Translations under genes and position numbers: made by a program | Notes under the pieces: generated by a model | Seen by the model: the letters and a program-made list of their open reading frames with translations, nothing else | What the model was told of the DNA's origin: nothing | Database searches by the model: none | In this document: positions 55,008-63,975 of the stretch, piece after piece | How the letters are laid out: every line of letters starts with the position of its first letter | How positions within the stretch are numbered: the first letter of the stretch is position 1 | Source of the DNA: Bremerella alba | GTDB taxonomy: Bacteria; Planctomycetota; Planctomycetia; Pirellulales; Pirellulaceae | Length of the DNA stretch: 64,000 bases | Direction: 5' to 3' | Assembly: GCF_013618625.1 (NCBI RefSeq) | Contig: NZ_JABRWO010000001.1 | Location: 372,001 to 436,000 of the forward strand

Positions 55008-56564
55008 TTACATTCGGCTCTCTGCTTTTCTTTTGACCTCCGCCCAGTGCTCCTTGGCTTCCTTCGCTCGTTTAAGATCTTCTTGAACTCCATCCTCGTT
55101 TCCCATTCGTGCCCAAATCTGTGCCCGCAACAAGTAGCTCTCTTCGTAGTTTTTGATTTGGCTGATGAAAGTGTTTACGTCCTCTAACGCCTTGTCGTAC
55201 TGTTTATTAACTATGTACAAGCGGGCCCGGTCCATGTAACTGCCCTTGTTGTCGGGATAGTTCTCGATCATGTTTTCATAGATGGCGATCGCTTCATCCG
55301 GACGTTCCAATCGAACCAGCACCCGGGCACGTTCACGCATATAGAACGAGGGATTCTTGCTGAGTTTGATGGCCTGTTCCAAGTCTTTCTCGCATTCCTC
55401 TAGTTCACCCAACCAGTAGTGTGCGTTCCCGCGTTCACGAAATAACTGGGCTTGAAGGCGTTGGTCGTGTTGGTTCAGCTCAATTGCATCGGAATAGGGC
55501 TTAATGGCCAACGCATACTTTTTATTGCTCAGTAGATACCGAGCGAAAAGAGTATGGGTCGCGTGATTGTCGCCGTCGATCTCGATATTGTGTTGATAGT
55601 CTTCAATCGCTTTGTCGACCTGATTAGTGTCGCGATAGATCTCGGCCCGCAACTCGATAAACTTCGATGCCGTGGGAACTCGCTCAATCAAGTCGTTGAG
55701 ATCCGCTAATGCGAGATCATATTTCTTTTGGTGCTTGTACGACTTCGCTCGGTAATACTTGGCACACTCGTCGTCTGGAATGCGCTCGATAATTGCCGTA
55801 GCCTGATCGACTGCGTCCGAATACCTTTGCAGGTTCATATAGGCAATGATCAGGGTTCGTCGTGGCTCGATGAGATCTGGCTTCAACTCTATGGCCTTGG
55901 CAAAGTCGACGACTGCTTCCTCGAGATTCCTTTGATCAATGCCATAGAGTTCTTTAATCTGAGACGGCTTGTCCTTGATAAGCTGCCCCCGCTGGAGATA
56001 GGCATCAGCTAGATTCGGATCGAACTCGATTGCCGAAGTGAAGTCCTCGATGGCCTTTTCGTTGTTGCGTTGTTCGACAAAAAACTTGCCTCGTTCTAAG
56101 AACCGAATCGCACTCTTGTCGATTTCGATCAAAGCGGTCAGATCTTCTTCCACCTGGTCGAAGTTCTCCAACTCGCGATTTAAGACCAGACGTCGATCAC
56201 GTAAGGCGAAACTCTTCGGCTCGAGTTTGATCGCATCGTCGTAGTCGACCACAGCCCAATGGATTTGATCCAGTTGCACATGCAGTTCGCCCCGCTCAGC
56301 AAAACGCTCAGCCGTTTTCCCTTCGTTGGAAATTTTTTTGGTCAGGTCGACGATCTTGGCCTTGATACGAGCACGACGCATCTCGGGGCGATCAATCTGG
56401 GGCATCTCCAGACCGCGGCGATTAGGTAGAAAAGCAACTTGTGCTGAACCAGCAGATTCAATGCCATCGATACATGCGTGCAGCGTGCTGGAAGCGACCG
56501 GCAGCAAAACCAGGGTACCGATGGGCAGCAGCGAGATCGGCAATTTGAGCGCGGAGTGGGTCAC
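55008..56564 (-). CDS. Secreted TPR-repeat protein
   Basis: 518 residues. The start MTHSALKLPISLLPIGTLVLL with VASSTLHAC looks like a signal peptide. The rest is a chain of tetratricopeptide repeats of 34 residues, with conserved Ala, Tyr, Gly and Pro at set places: AERFAERGELHVQLDQIHWAV, AIRFLERGKFFVEQRNNEKA, LADAYLQRGQLIKDKPS, CAKYYRAKSYKHQKKYDLAL, ASKFIELRAEIYRDTNQVDKA, NPSFYMRERARVLVRLERPDEA, NKGSYMDRARLYIVNKQYDKA and others, at least ten units. TPR arrays bind partner proteins (family knowledge). It is inferred to act in the periplasm. The partner is unknown. It is convergent with the gene at 53460. Confidence 0.88.
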   Translation of the reverse strand: MTHSALKLPISLLPIGTLVLLPVASSTLHACIDGIESAGSAQVAFLPNRRGLEMPQIDRPEMRRARIKAKIVDLTKKISNEGKTAERFAERGELHVQLDQIHWAVVDYDDAIKLEPKSFALRDRRLVLNRELENFDQVEEDLTALIEIDKSAIRFLERGKFFVEQRNNEKAIEDFTSAIEFDPNLADAYLQRGQLIKDKPSQIKELYGIDQRNLEEAVVDFAKAIELKPDLIEPRRTLIIAYMNLQRYSDAVDQATAIIERIPDDECAKYYRAKSYKHQKKYDLALADLNDLIERVPTASKFIELRAEIYRDTNQVDKAIEDYQHNIEIDGDNHATHTLFARYLLSNKKYALAIKPYSDAIELNQHDQRLQAQLFRERGNAHYWLGELEECEKDLEQAIKLSKNPSFYMRERARVLVRLERPDEAIAIYENMIENYPDNKGSYMDRARLYIVNKQYDKALEDVNTFISQIKNYEESYLLRAQIWARMGNEDGVQEDLKRAKEAKEHWAEVKRKAESRM

Positions 56565-56698
56565 GGATCAGCTCCGAATCAGAAAGAACTACAAAGAGGG
56601 AGACGAGTCCCCCCAAGAGTAACATTTCTGACCTGAGTATCCAAAGACTTTTTTCGTGACCATCAGCACCGCTCGACTAGTGAAGCGGGCCATTGCTG

Positions 56699-57433
56699 CT
56701 ACTCTTCTTCAGCAGGCTTCTCTTCGTTTTCTTCCGCTACCGGTTCTTCCTCTGGCTTTGCTTGCTCAGGCTTCGCCTCTTCTGGCGGAGATGGTTCACT
56801 CGCGGCTTCGGCCTCCTGCGCCGCTTCCACCTTCAAGTCCGCGGCAAAGCGATAGAGCGCCGGCAAGAACTTTTCTTTGTCGACGCTGTAGGTCAGAAGC
56901 TCGATCGAATAGCGTTTGCCCGAGCGGACTGCTTCCAAAAAGACACCGCTGGCAGCAAGACTGCGAAACTTCATCGCTTTCTCGTAGCGAACAAACCAAC
57001 TGTCGCCGATGTTGACCACCGTCATCGCGGCGTCTTTGTCGCTACCGACTTCCTCGGTGATCTTGGTGACAAGCATTTTAGCGGAATCGGTCGAGGAGGT
57101 CTCAGGCAGATCGCCCGCATCGACCTCACGCAGCACAAGCCGAGGGACGCCGGCCTTGTCTTCGTAGTAGGCCGCAAAGAGATAATCGTTGGAGCGCGGC
57201 AGGAACTTCCATCCTTCCGGCATGTTCGACTGAACCCGTCCGCCATCGAGCGGCGGGGTTGCTTCACCAGCGGGAGCCAGCGAAACCTTGGGCGACTTCG
57301 CTGTACTAGCTGCCGGTTTAGGCGACGCAGCGCTGCCACCTCCCGTGGTCGCAGGTGCCGAGGGTTCGCTCGTGCATCCCAGCGTCGCCAACAGAAGCAT
57401 GGCGCAGGATAACAGACTCATTCGCAGCATCAT
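56699..57433 (-). CDS. Lipoprotein with low-complexity acidic tail
   Basis: 244 residues from the ATG at 57433. A hydrophobic segment ends in the lipobox LLATLGC, whose Cys is about residue 20, followed by TSEPSAPATTGGGSAASPKP. The frame also opens at 57454, seven codons earlier. The central domain is MPEGWKFLPRSNDYLFAAYYEDKAGVPRLVLREV and IGDSWFVRYEKAMKFRSLAASGVFLEAVRSGKRYSIELL, a compact beta-rich domain that I recognise only as a common planctomycete type. The last 45 residues are an acidic, Pro/Glu/Ala-rich tail. It is inferred to be lipid-anchored. It lies 135 bases upstream of the TPR gene, on the same strand. Confidence 0.82.
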   Translation of the reverse strand: MMLRMSLLSCAMLLLATLGCTSEPSAPATTGGGSAASPKPAASTAKSPKVSLAPAGEATPPLDGGRVQSNMPEGWKFLPRSNDYLFAAYYEDKAGVPRLVLREVDAGDLPETSSTDSAKMLVTKITEEVGSDKDAAMTVVNIGDSWFVRYEKAMKFRSLAASGVFLEAVRSGKRYSIELLTYSVDKEKFLPALYRFAADLKVEAAQEAEAASEPSPPEEAKPEQAKPEEEPVAEENEEKPAEEE

Positions 57434-57526
57434 CGTGGGGGCTCCCGCACTCAAACAGGTGAGTTGTTGGTACTAGGACGAGGCAACTACGAAAACAGCA
57501 CCGAGGACAGGGCGCGGTGGGTGCCG

Positions 57527-57835
57527 TTACTCGATCGTTTCTTCGATCGTCTCTTTGACCTTCTGAACGAAGTGCGGCGGCTTGCCTGACTTGCTCAGAT
57601 CGGCGGCTTTGGTTTCGGCTTCTTCTTTTTGATCGAAGTCGTAAAGAGCGACCCGCTTCATCGATTGATTGAAAACCCCCCAGAACATCTTCATCCGGAC
57701 TTCGGTGGTTTTCTTGCTGCGAGACTTGCGCTTTGCCTTCTTTTTCTTGGGTGCGGCTTCGCCGGAAGCTTCGGCGGCTTCGGCAGCCTCCACTTGAGCG
57801 CGCAACTCTTTACGATTAGCGACTTTTCGAGCCAT
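57527..57835 (-). CDS. Small basic conserved hypothetical protein
   Basis: 102 residues from the ATG at 57835, chosen over an upstream ATG at 57868 because the sequence MARKVANRKELRAQVEAAEAAEA starts there. The middle is strongly basic (KKKKAKRKSRSKK), followed by RMKMFWGVFNQSMKRVALYDF and KPPHFVQKVKETIEETIE. The Lys-rich part resembles histone-like or nucleic acid-binding tails, yet no known domain is seen. The gene is 93 bases upstream of the lipoprotein gene on the same strand. It may bind nucleic acid or be a structural protein; that is inference. I recall similar small proteins in other planctomycetes. Confidence 0.78.
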   Translation of the reverse strand: MARKVANRKELRAQVEAAEAAEASGEAAPKKKKAKRKSRSKKTTEVRMKMFWGVFNQSMKRVALYDFDQKEEAETKAADLSKSGKPPHFVQKVKETIEETIE

Positions 57836-58030
57836 AGTGCAATCTTGCCGTTGTGGGAAGTTGACCAATTACTTGCGAAGGCGAGAATCTAGTAAAAGAT
57901 GTGTTCACCTAAGGGGCCTGCCCTCGCAATGGGTTGAATTTAGCTAATATAACGGATTCTGCTGCCATTCACCATGGGCAGACCGCTTTCCCTCGAAATA
58001 GCTATAGGGTCTCACTGGTGGACCTTAACC

Positions 58031-59092
58031 ATGATCGATCTCGTAGAACAAATCGTCCGAAATCAACTGGAAGACACCGTCAAGGAGCTAGGGCAACCTG
58101 CGTTTCGCGCCAAGCAACTGCGCGAATGGGTTGTGCAGAAGCGGGTTGATTCGTTCGACGAGATGACCAACCTGCCCAAGGCCTTTCGCGAAAAGCTGGC
58201 TCAGTCGTGCCGAATCTGGACGACGACCATCGCCAAACACACTACGGCTGACGATGGAACCGAGAAGCTGCTAGTCCAGCTGCACGATGGCGGTCGCATT
58301 GAATGTGTCTTGCTGCGTGACGGCGACCGAAGGACGATCTGTATCAGTTCGCAGGTCGGCTGCGCAATGGGATGCGTTTTCTGTGCTTCGGGGCTCGATG
58401 GCGTCGATCGCAATCTGACCTCAGGCGAGATCGCCGAACAGATGCTGCGGCTGCAGATCCTTCTGCCGGAAGGGGAACGCCTGAGCCACATCGTCGTCAT
58501 GGGCATGGGCGAACCCTTGGCAAACGTCGACCGATTGATTCCGGCCCTCGACCTAGCCTCATCGGAAGACGGCCTAGGCATCAGTGCTCGGCGAATCACG
58601 ATCAGCACGGTTGGCCTACCACCCGCCATCGACAAGCTTTCTAAGCTCGAAACACGCTACCAGCTGGCCGTTTCGCTGCATGCCCCTAACGACGAGCTGC
58701 GAACGAAGATCGTGCCGGTCAACAAGACAATCGGCATACAAAAGATCCTCGACGCGGCCGACAACTACTTCGACGTGAGCGGGCGACGGCTGACTTTCGA
58801 GTACGTTCTGCTCTCTCAGCTGAACGATCGTCCAGAACATGCCCAGCAACTGGCCAAGCTTCTTAAGGGCCGCCCTGCCCTGTTGAACGTGATCCCTTAT
58901 AACCCCGTGCCGGGCCTCCCCTACGAAACGCCAACCGTCCAAGCCCAGCAGCGATTCCGCGAGATTCTGGAAAACCACGGCATCACCGTGAAGTTCCGTC
59001 ACCGCAAAGGAGACAAAATCAACGCGGCATGTGGGCAACTTCGGCGACTCTCGAAAGAAAACTTGGTTCCACTGGAAGGGACCGCTTCTTAG
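58031..59092 (+). CDS. rlmN: 23S rRNA (adenine2503-C2)/tRNA (adenine37-C2) methyltransferase RlmN
   Basis: 353 residues. RlmN is a radical SAM enzyme that methylates C2 of A2503 in 23S rRNA and A37 in some tRNAs in the cytoplasm (family knowledge). The radical SAM cluster motif C-x3-C-x2-C is at Cys111, Cys115 and Cys118 (CAMGCVFC). Further landmarks are VVMGMGEPLAN, ITISTVGLPP, LAVSLHAPND and the C-terminal RKGDKINAACGQL, whose Cys is the catalytic methylated one. The ATG at 58031 puts MIDLVEQIVRNQL at the N-terminus; an in-frame ATG at 57974 would add 19 residues and is less likely. It is divergent from the small basic protein and stands alone. Confidence 0.95.
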   Translation: MIDLVEQIVRNQLEDTVKELGQPAFRAKQLREWVVQKRVDSFDEMTNLPKAFREKLAQSCRIWTTTIAKHTTADDGTEKLLVQLHDGGRIECVLLRDGDRRTICISSQVGCAMGCVFCASGLDGVDRNLTSGEIAEQMLRLQILLPEGERLSHIVVMGMGEPLANVDRLIPALDLASSEDGLGISARRITISTVGLPPAIDKLSKLETRYQLAVSLHAPNDELRTKIVPVNKTIGIQKILDAADNYFDVSGRRLTFEYVLLSQLNDRPEHAQQLAKLLKGRPALLNVIPYNPVPGLPYETPTVQAQQRFREILENHGITVKFRHRKGDKINAACGQLRRLSKENLVPLEGTAS

Positions 59093-59583
59093 TCACTCGG
59101 ATTTTTAATCACGGTTTGCACGGATAGTCGCTGATAAGAACGTGACAGGGAGCCATGGCTGGTTTGTCCAACAGCGGCTCCCATTTTCAATTTCTACTAT
59201 CCGCAGTCTGCAAGACCATCCCTTCTTCCGTCCAAGAAACAAAAAACGCCCCGCTTATTCAGCGGAGCGCTTTTTGAAAGTAAACCTTCGGCCAGATGCG
59301 ACGAGTGGAGTCGCTGCGAGAATTGCGCGTTTCTAAGCGTGCACTTGCACTAGCCGTTGATGAAACGGGCAATCGCAAAAAAATGGTCCCTCAGCCGATG
59401 TGTGCCGAAGGTTTATATCATTTGTTCGTGATGCTCCCCTATTTTACCCCATAACAACGATGAGGATAGGTCGGAAACACGAAGAATAAGTTCGTCCATT
59501 CCCTAGGCCCAGGTTCACTAAATCCTGTCGGCATTTTCGTTTGCGATAAAACTCGGCCAATCAGTCCCCAAAGACAACGTTTG
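59093..59583. other. Intergenic region between rlmN and the MOSC gene
   Basis: 491 bases between convergent genes. It contains the hairpin terminator at 59241-59275 and a weaker hairpin of GGGAGCC (near 59149) with GGCTCCC (near 59178). No reading frame of interest is seen. Confidence 0.5.
59241..59275. terminator. Bidirectional hairpin terminator
   Basis: CGCCCCGCT (59247-59255) pairs with AGCGGAGCG (59261-59269) with one mismatch. Six A residues precede it and five T residues follow, so it can end both rlmN and the MOSC gene transcripts. Confidence 0.8.
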
Positions 59584-60294
59584 CTAGCTCGTTATTTTTT
59601 TGATCCGCTTTCGAAATTCACTCCGCCAAGCCTCCGCTAACACATCGCAATTGGCCATCTCTTGAGCATCTTCAAGATTGCTTCGATCACGGTAAAACAG
59701 CTGGTTTAATCGCGAGACAGGCCATTCTGGCAGCGTCCGTTCGGCCAGAACCATCTCTTCACCAGCCGCCACGCCACCTTCCTCAAGTACACGCACATAC
59801 CAGCCCATTCGCCCGGTTGATACTGCCAGTGCCGTGAGTTGCTTCAGACGCCAACGACGCCCTAGCTTCCAGCAAGGTTGCCGCGGTTGAGACACTTGAA
59901 TTTTCGCCGATCCCACTTCGTAGACATCCCCCAGGCAGACGTTTTCCTCAGACAGACCGGCCATGGTCAGGTTCTCTCCGAATGCCCCATCGCCAAAGCT
60001 CTCGAGGGGAAAACGCTCGGAAACTGCTTCCATTTGCTGAAATTCGGCTCGCCAAACAGGGTAATGCTCGGCGGAATAACACAAAACGGCTTTATCTTTC
60101 CCACCGTGATTGACTAAATCGGCGACGCCATCCCCCTCGAAACCCAATCTGTTTAATCGCACAGCGCCGGTCACGGGCTGCTTAAAGAAGCCCGTTTGCC
60201 AGGGCTTATCCATCGGATCAGTCGCATTCGGACTGCCATATTGCTGCGGCAATCCAACAGCGACTTGCAAGACAACTCCTTTAATGATCAACAC
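59584..60294 (-). CDS. MOSC-domain protein (YiiM-like)
   Basis: 236 residues from GTG at 60294; a TTG at 60270 with an AAAGGAG site five bases upstream is at least as likely. The MOSC domain is seen in VTGAVRLNRLGFEGDGVADLVNHGG, KAVLCYSAEHYPVWR, GAFGENLTMAGLSEENVCLGD and KIQVSQPRQPCWKLGRRW, with the conserved Cys. MOSC domains bind sulfur or pterin groups; YiiM-type proteins reduce hydroxylaminopurines with molybdenum cofactor (family knowledge). The C-terminal helical tail is typical. It is cytoplasmic and its substrate is unproved. The reading frame upstream of it is separated by no bases, so its start is directly behind the preceding stop. Confidence 0.9.
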   Translation of the reverse strand: MLIIKGVVLQVAVGLPQQYGSPNATDPMDKPWQTGFFKQPVTGAVRLNRLGFEGDGVADLVNHGGKDKAVLCYSAEHYPVWRAEFQQMEAVSERFPLESFGDGAFGENLTMAGLSEENVCLGDVYEVGSAKIQVSQPRQPCWKLGRRWRLKQLTALAVSTGRMGWYVRVLEEGGVAAGEEMVLAERTLPEWPVSRLNQLFYRDRSNLEDAQEMANCDVLAEAWRSEFRKRIKKITS

Positions 60295-60867
60295 TTACTC
60301 CTTGCACAAGGATTGTAGACCGAGAGCACTACCGAGGCCTTTCAGGGCCGCAATTATCGCTTTGGATGGCCCTTGCCTCAGAAAGATCCAACAACCTCTC
60401 GAGAGGTTTTCCCCATCGATAACAACGTGGAGAAATCTTTTCTGGAAATATTTAACCCACGCCTCGAACCATTGGTATGAAGAGATCGTAACAAGCATAT
60501 CGAAACATTTCTCTCCAAGAATGTTACGTAGCAAGTGTGAGTTCCAGGATAAGGCCACCCAATGGCGTTCGTTGATATCACGGGCGATTTTGGGTGGCTT
60601 TCTTCCTTTTAGGTCCAACCCATGCGACGCTTGAAAAAGCGACGCTCTCTTAACCATGCCGCTTGGGCCCTCTGAGATCCTTGCGCGACTTCCGGTGCCC
60701 AAAAGATTTTTCACTTTAAGCGAAGACTTTCTCTTTAAGTGAAGACAACGAGGCCTGAATCCATTCTTAACATGCGCCCCCCACAATGCCTCGAAATGTA
60801 AGCGGCAAGGCGGGCAATCAAGTAAGTACGAGCCATATCGCTTTTGCTTTATTTTGCCAATCCGCAT
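60295..60867 (-). CDS. Atypical hypothetical reading frame, possibly acquired
   Basis: 190 codons without stop, from the ATG at 60867, with its TAA directly against the GTG of the MOSC gene. No other gene covers this stretch. The protein has no signal peptide and is rich in Lys, Arg and Leu, with NERHWVALSWNSHLLRNILGEK, DMLVTISSYQWFEAWVKYFQK and IAALKGLGSALGL. Nine of its 16 Arg codons are AGA or AGG, whereas neighbouring genes mainly use CGN. No family is recognised. A 190-codon open frame is unlikely by chance at about 50% GC, but the lack of homology leaves it doubtful. It could be an acquired gene, a decaying gene or an accident. Confidence 0.45.
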   Translation of the reverse strand: MRIGKIKQKRYGSYLLDCPPCRLHFEALWGAHVKNGFRPRCLHLKRKSSLKVKNLLGTGSRARISEGPSGMVKRASLFQASHGLDLKGRKPPKIARDINERHWVALSWNSHLLRNILGEKCFDMLVTISSYQWFEAWVKYFQKRFLHVVIDGENLSRGCWIFLRQGPSKAIIAALKGLGSALGLQSLCKE

Positions 60868-61025
60868 CGCTTCCTAGCCTCTCGAATTTACGCCCCATAC
60901 GCCATTGGCGTTGACGCATTAAGTAATTCGGCAAGGCTCCCCATGAACGTGGAACGAGATACTCCATGTCGCCCTCTGCCAGAAGTGCGGCACTGCTTCA
61001 TCGCTATTGGAAACGCAGGAACTCC

Positions 61026-62225
61026 ATGACATCGAACATTTCGCTCACTAAGCTTCGTCAAGGGTTCACGCTGGTCGAACTTCTCGTGGTTATCGCCATC
61101 ATTGGAATCCTGGTCGGACTCGTCTTGCCAGCGGTGGCTACGGCGCGTGCTTCTGCCCGCCGCATGGAATGCCAGTCGAACCTCAAGCAAATCGGCATCG
61201 GCATGGTTAACTTTGCCGGGATCGATAAGGGGCGACGTCTATGCTCCGGCGGATTTAGCTGGAAACGAGACGGTGCTGTTACCGAAGTGGGCTGGGTCGC
61301 CGATATGGTTAACACGAATATTGCTGTCGGCAGCATGCTCTGCACTTCCAATAACTCGCAAATTTCTGAGACCTACGAAGACCTGATTGCAGAAGCCAAT
61401 GTGAGCATTTCAGGCGATAAAGCTCAATTTGCCGACGCCGCAGGGGATTCGCTTGGCTCGGTAAGCACCGTCGCGGCGAGTGGGCTCTCGGACGTCAATC
61501 CTTGCCGCAAAATCGCCGCCAATAACTACGCCCCGGATAGCCCCGAGCGAAATGAAATCGTCAAGACGGAAATCTACGATCAACAATACAACACGAATTA
61601 CACGGCCCATTGGTTCCTGATTCGTTCTCGCGTGCGGATGACGTACGCCTCGAAGCAACCCACCGGCACCGTAGATAACGTAGCAGTCGGCGAGCCTGCC
61701 ACCACCCTTGCATCGACGCGCGGTCCCATTTCGTCGGCCATGCTGGACAATGCAACCACCTCGTCCAGCCTGGTCCCCCTGCTGGGCGACGGCCTGTCGG
61801 GCGGCGGTGGAATTTTAAGCATCGCAGTCTCAGGCGAACTTCAGAGCGGCGAGCCTATGGTCCCTTACAGCACATATGGTCCCCTGGTATCTGACACCAC
61901 CGCCTACCCGGGCTGGACTCCATCTACCTTGATGGCTCCTCCTCAGTTCACGGGAACTCCGACCTCTCAAACCTGGAAAGGTGTTTGGTGGGAACGCTGC
62001 CGGCAAGACCTGCGGCAACTGGGCGTAAATCACGGCAATGTCTGCAACGTCCTAATGGCAGATGGCAGCGTTCGCTCGCTGTACGACACCGACGGCGACG
62101 GCTACCTCAACCCGGGCTTCGCTGCCGGAGACGGATACGTCGTGGGATACACCGGAGAAGAAGCAGAAGTCCCTGAAACCGAATGCTATTCGCACTGGGA
62201 CTTAAACCCGACGAAATTCAAATAG
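61026..62225 (+). CDS. DUF1559-type protein with prepilin-like N-terminus and GDG motif
   Basis: 399 residues from the ATG at 61026; the frame is open upstream to 60966. The start [20 protein letters not shown] and [17 protein letters not shown] is the prepilin-type signal, with processing before FTLVE. The DG motif is in [26 protein letters not shown] near the C-terminus. The [12 protein letters not shown] stretch recalls a calcium-binding loop and is shared with the next gene ([12 protein letters not shown]). The protein body is rich in Thr, Ser and Gly. It is inferred to be a pseudopilin-like surface protein. It lies 351 bases upstream of the next DUF1559 gene, on the same strand. Confidence 0.9.
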   Translation: MTSNISLTKLRQGFTLVELLVVIAIIGILVGLVLPAVATARASARRMECQSNLKQIGIGMVNFAGIDKGRRLCSGGFSWKRDGAVTEVGWVADMVNTNIAVGSMLCTSNNSQISETYEDLIAEANVSISGDKAQFADAAGDSLGSVSTVAASGLSDVNPCRKIAANNYAPDSPERNEIVKTEIYDQQYNTNYTAHWFLIRSRVRMTYASKQPTGTVDNVAVGEPATTLASTRGPISSAMLDNATTSSSLVPLLGDGLSGGGGILSIAVSGELQSGEPMVPYSTYGPLVSDTTAYPGWTPSTLMAPPQFTGTPTSQTWKGVWWERCRQDLRQLGVNHGNVCNVLMADGSVRSLYDTDGDGYLNPGFAAGDGYVVGYTGEEAEVPETECYSHWDLNPTKFK

Positions 62226-62576
62226 CTGCCACAGACGCGGAATTCCATGCTCGAAATGGGCGGGAATTAACCTTAATCAAATTTGATATCTGAGATTCAT
62301 ATAACGTTGACAATTCAAAGCGACAATCTATGCAAATCACTTTAGTCATTGGAGGTCGTAGTAGTAAGTCGGTTCCTAATCGTAGTTAAGTCAACCCGTT
62401 TCTGATCGCGTTGCTAGAACGCCTTCAAAACACCCGCCCCAGATGGAACACGCACACAGCACAAAAGAGAGAGACCGAAGCACACGAATTGGAACTCCGA
62501 TGCTCCGGCCCTCTCAAAAAGCGTCTTTCGACACTCTTTCCACAATTGCTTGTAACTTAATCCTTGGAGATATTCA
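62226..62576. other. Intergenic region with likely promoter and long leader
   Basis: 351 bases between the two DUF1559 genes. It includes the promoter at 62307-62334 and an untranslated leader of about 235 bases. No reading frame or RNA is recognised. The length of the leader suggests post-transcriptional control, but I see no clear structure. Confidence 0.45.
62307..62334 (+). promoter_or_regulatory. Candidate sigma-70 promoter for the last DUF1559 gene
   Basis: TTGACA at 62307-62312 is a consensus -35 element. TATGCA at 62329-62334 follows after a 16-base spacer and is an imperfect -10. It would give a leader of about 235 bases before the ATG at 62577. Confidence 0.35.
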
Positions 62577-63881
62577 ATGAAGAAACGTGGTTTCACGTTG
62601 ATCGAACTGTTGGTGGTTATCGCCATCATCGGTATCCTCGTTGCTCTGTTGTTGCCTGCCGTTTCGCGTGCTCGTGAAGCTGCTCGTAATGCAGAATGCA
62701 AAAACAACCTGCGTCAGTTCGGTATCGGTGCTTACATCTTCTCCGGTGTCGATAAGCGTGGTCGTCTGATCAGCTCCGCATACGACTTCGCTCGTGATGG
62801 TTGCCCTGACACTTACGGTTGGGTTGCTGACCTGGTCAATACGGGTTCTGCTGCACCTGCTGAAATGCTCTGCCCGACCTCCCCACTACGTGGCTCGGAA
62901 AAGTTGAACGACCTATTGGGCGCAACTTCTTCGACCAACCCAAACGAAGGCGTTGCCACTCTGAAGTTGTTCGCTGGCGTTTGTGGTCCAAACTCGGCCA
63001 CGCCATTCGACAACACCTCTGTCAATGGCACTGATCGGGCTGAATACCTGAAGGTTAACCTGTTGGATCAAGGCTATAGCACTAACTATGCCTCCAGCTG
63101 GTTTGCTGTTCGTGAAAACGTCAAGTTCACCGCTGGTGGTGTTAGCAACAAAGACCTGATCGTCCCTGGTCCGATGAAGGGCCTTGGCGGTACCAAGGGT
63201 GGTATCCGTACTCGTACGATCGAATCGGCCATCGTTCCTTCGCAGGCCATTCCGCTGACCGGTTGTGCTGCTCCTGGCGATACGGACGAAGCTGTTCTGT
63301 CCGCTGACCTGAGCATCGAAGCAGAACTGGAAGCAGGTGCTCGTCTGGCTGAATCGTTCAACGATGGTCCTGCCCGTACGGTCGCATCGGGGACCACCGG
63401 TCTGACGAATGCCGTGGACGTTGGTGCCTCGGGCTTCACGGCCTACGGTCAGGGTGGTAGCCCTGGTGAATGGGACGGATTGGATGACCCAACTGCCTTT
63501 GCCAACGACGAAGTTTCCAACGACACCACCGGTACCGGTAACTTCAACGCTCAAGGTCAGCGCATGGCCGGTACGAATGGTAGCGGCGTTCAGTGGTGTC
63601 AGGATACTCGCGACTGGTTCGCTTGGCACGCCGTCGGCAAGACCGGTGGTGCTTGCAATATCCTGATGGCTGACGGTTCGGTTAAGACCGCCTTCGACAT
63701 TAACGGCGACGGATTCCTGAACCCAGGCTTCAACATCGACCCAACCGGCGTCGATGACGAAACCGTCATGATCGACAAGGTCGGCTACACGGACAACACC
63801 GTCGAAATGGACTGGTTCGACATCTACAACGGTGTCTCCATCCTACCTCGTAAGGCTTACAAGGGTACCTTCGAAGACTAG
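62577..63881 (+). CDS. DUF1559-type protein, likely highly expressed
   Basis: 434 residues. [20 protein letters not shown] is a prepilin-type signal, followed by the helix through [20 protein letters not shown]. The C-terminal motif is [20 protein letters not shown] followed by FLNPGF, matching the preceding gene. Its codons are strongly biased to CGT, GCT, GGT and GTT, unlike neighbours that mix freely, which fits high expression. The ATG follows CTTGGAGATATTCA. A perfect 12-pair hairpin terminator follows. It is a strong candidate for an abundant surface protein; its function is not known. The middle is rich in Thr, Gly and Asn. Confidence 0.92.
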   Translation: MKKRGFTLIELLVVIAIIGILVALLLPAVSRAREAARNAECKNNLRQFGIGAYIFSGVDKRGRLISSAYDFARDGCPDTYGWVADLVNTGSAAPAEMLCPTSPLRGSEKLNDLLGATSSTNPNEGVATLKLFAGVCGPNSATPFDNTSVNGTDRAEYLKVNLLDQGYSTNYASSWFAVRENVKFTAGGVSNKDLIVPGPMKGLGGTKGGIRTRTIESAIVPSQAIPLTGCAAPGDTDEAVLSADLSIEAELEAGARLAESFNDGPARTVASGTTGLTNAVDVGASGFTAYGQGGSPGEWDGLDDPTAFANDEVSNDTTGTGNFNAQGQRMAGTNGSGVQWCQDTRDWFAWHAVGKTGGACNILMADGSVKTAFDINGDGFLNPGFNIDPTGVDDETVMIDKVGYTDNTVEMDWFDIYNGVSILPRKAYKGTFED

Positions 63882-63943
63882 TCTTCGATAACCTTTGCCT
63901 TACCTGCGAGAGGAACCGAAAACTACGATACCTCTAGAAAGTC

Positions 63944-63975
63944 CGAGCCTTGGGGGAGACCCCAAGGCTCGCTTT
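63944..63975 (+). terminator. Terminator after the last DUF1559 gene
   Basis: CGAGCCTTGGGG at 63944-63955 pairs perfectly with CCCCAAGGCTCG at 63960-63971, with loop GAGA. Only a short T-run (CTTTC) follows. Confidence 0.8.
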
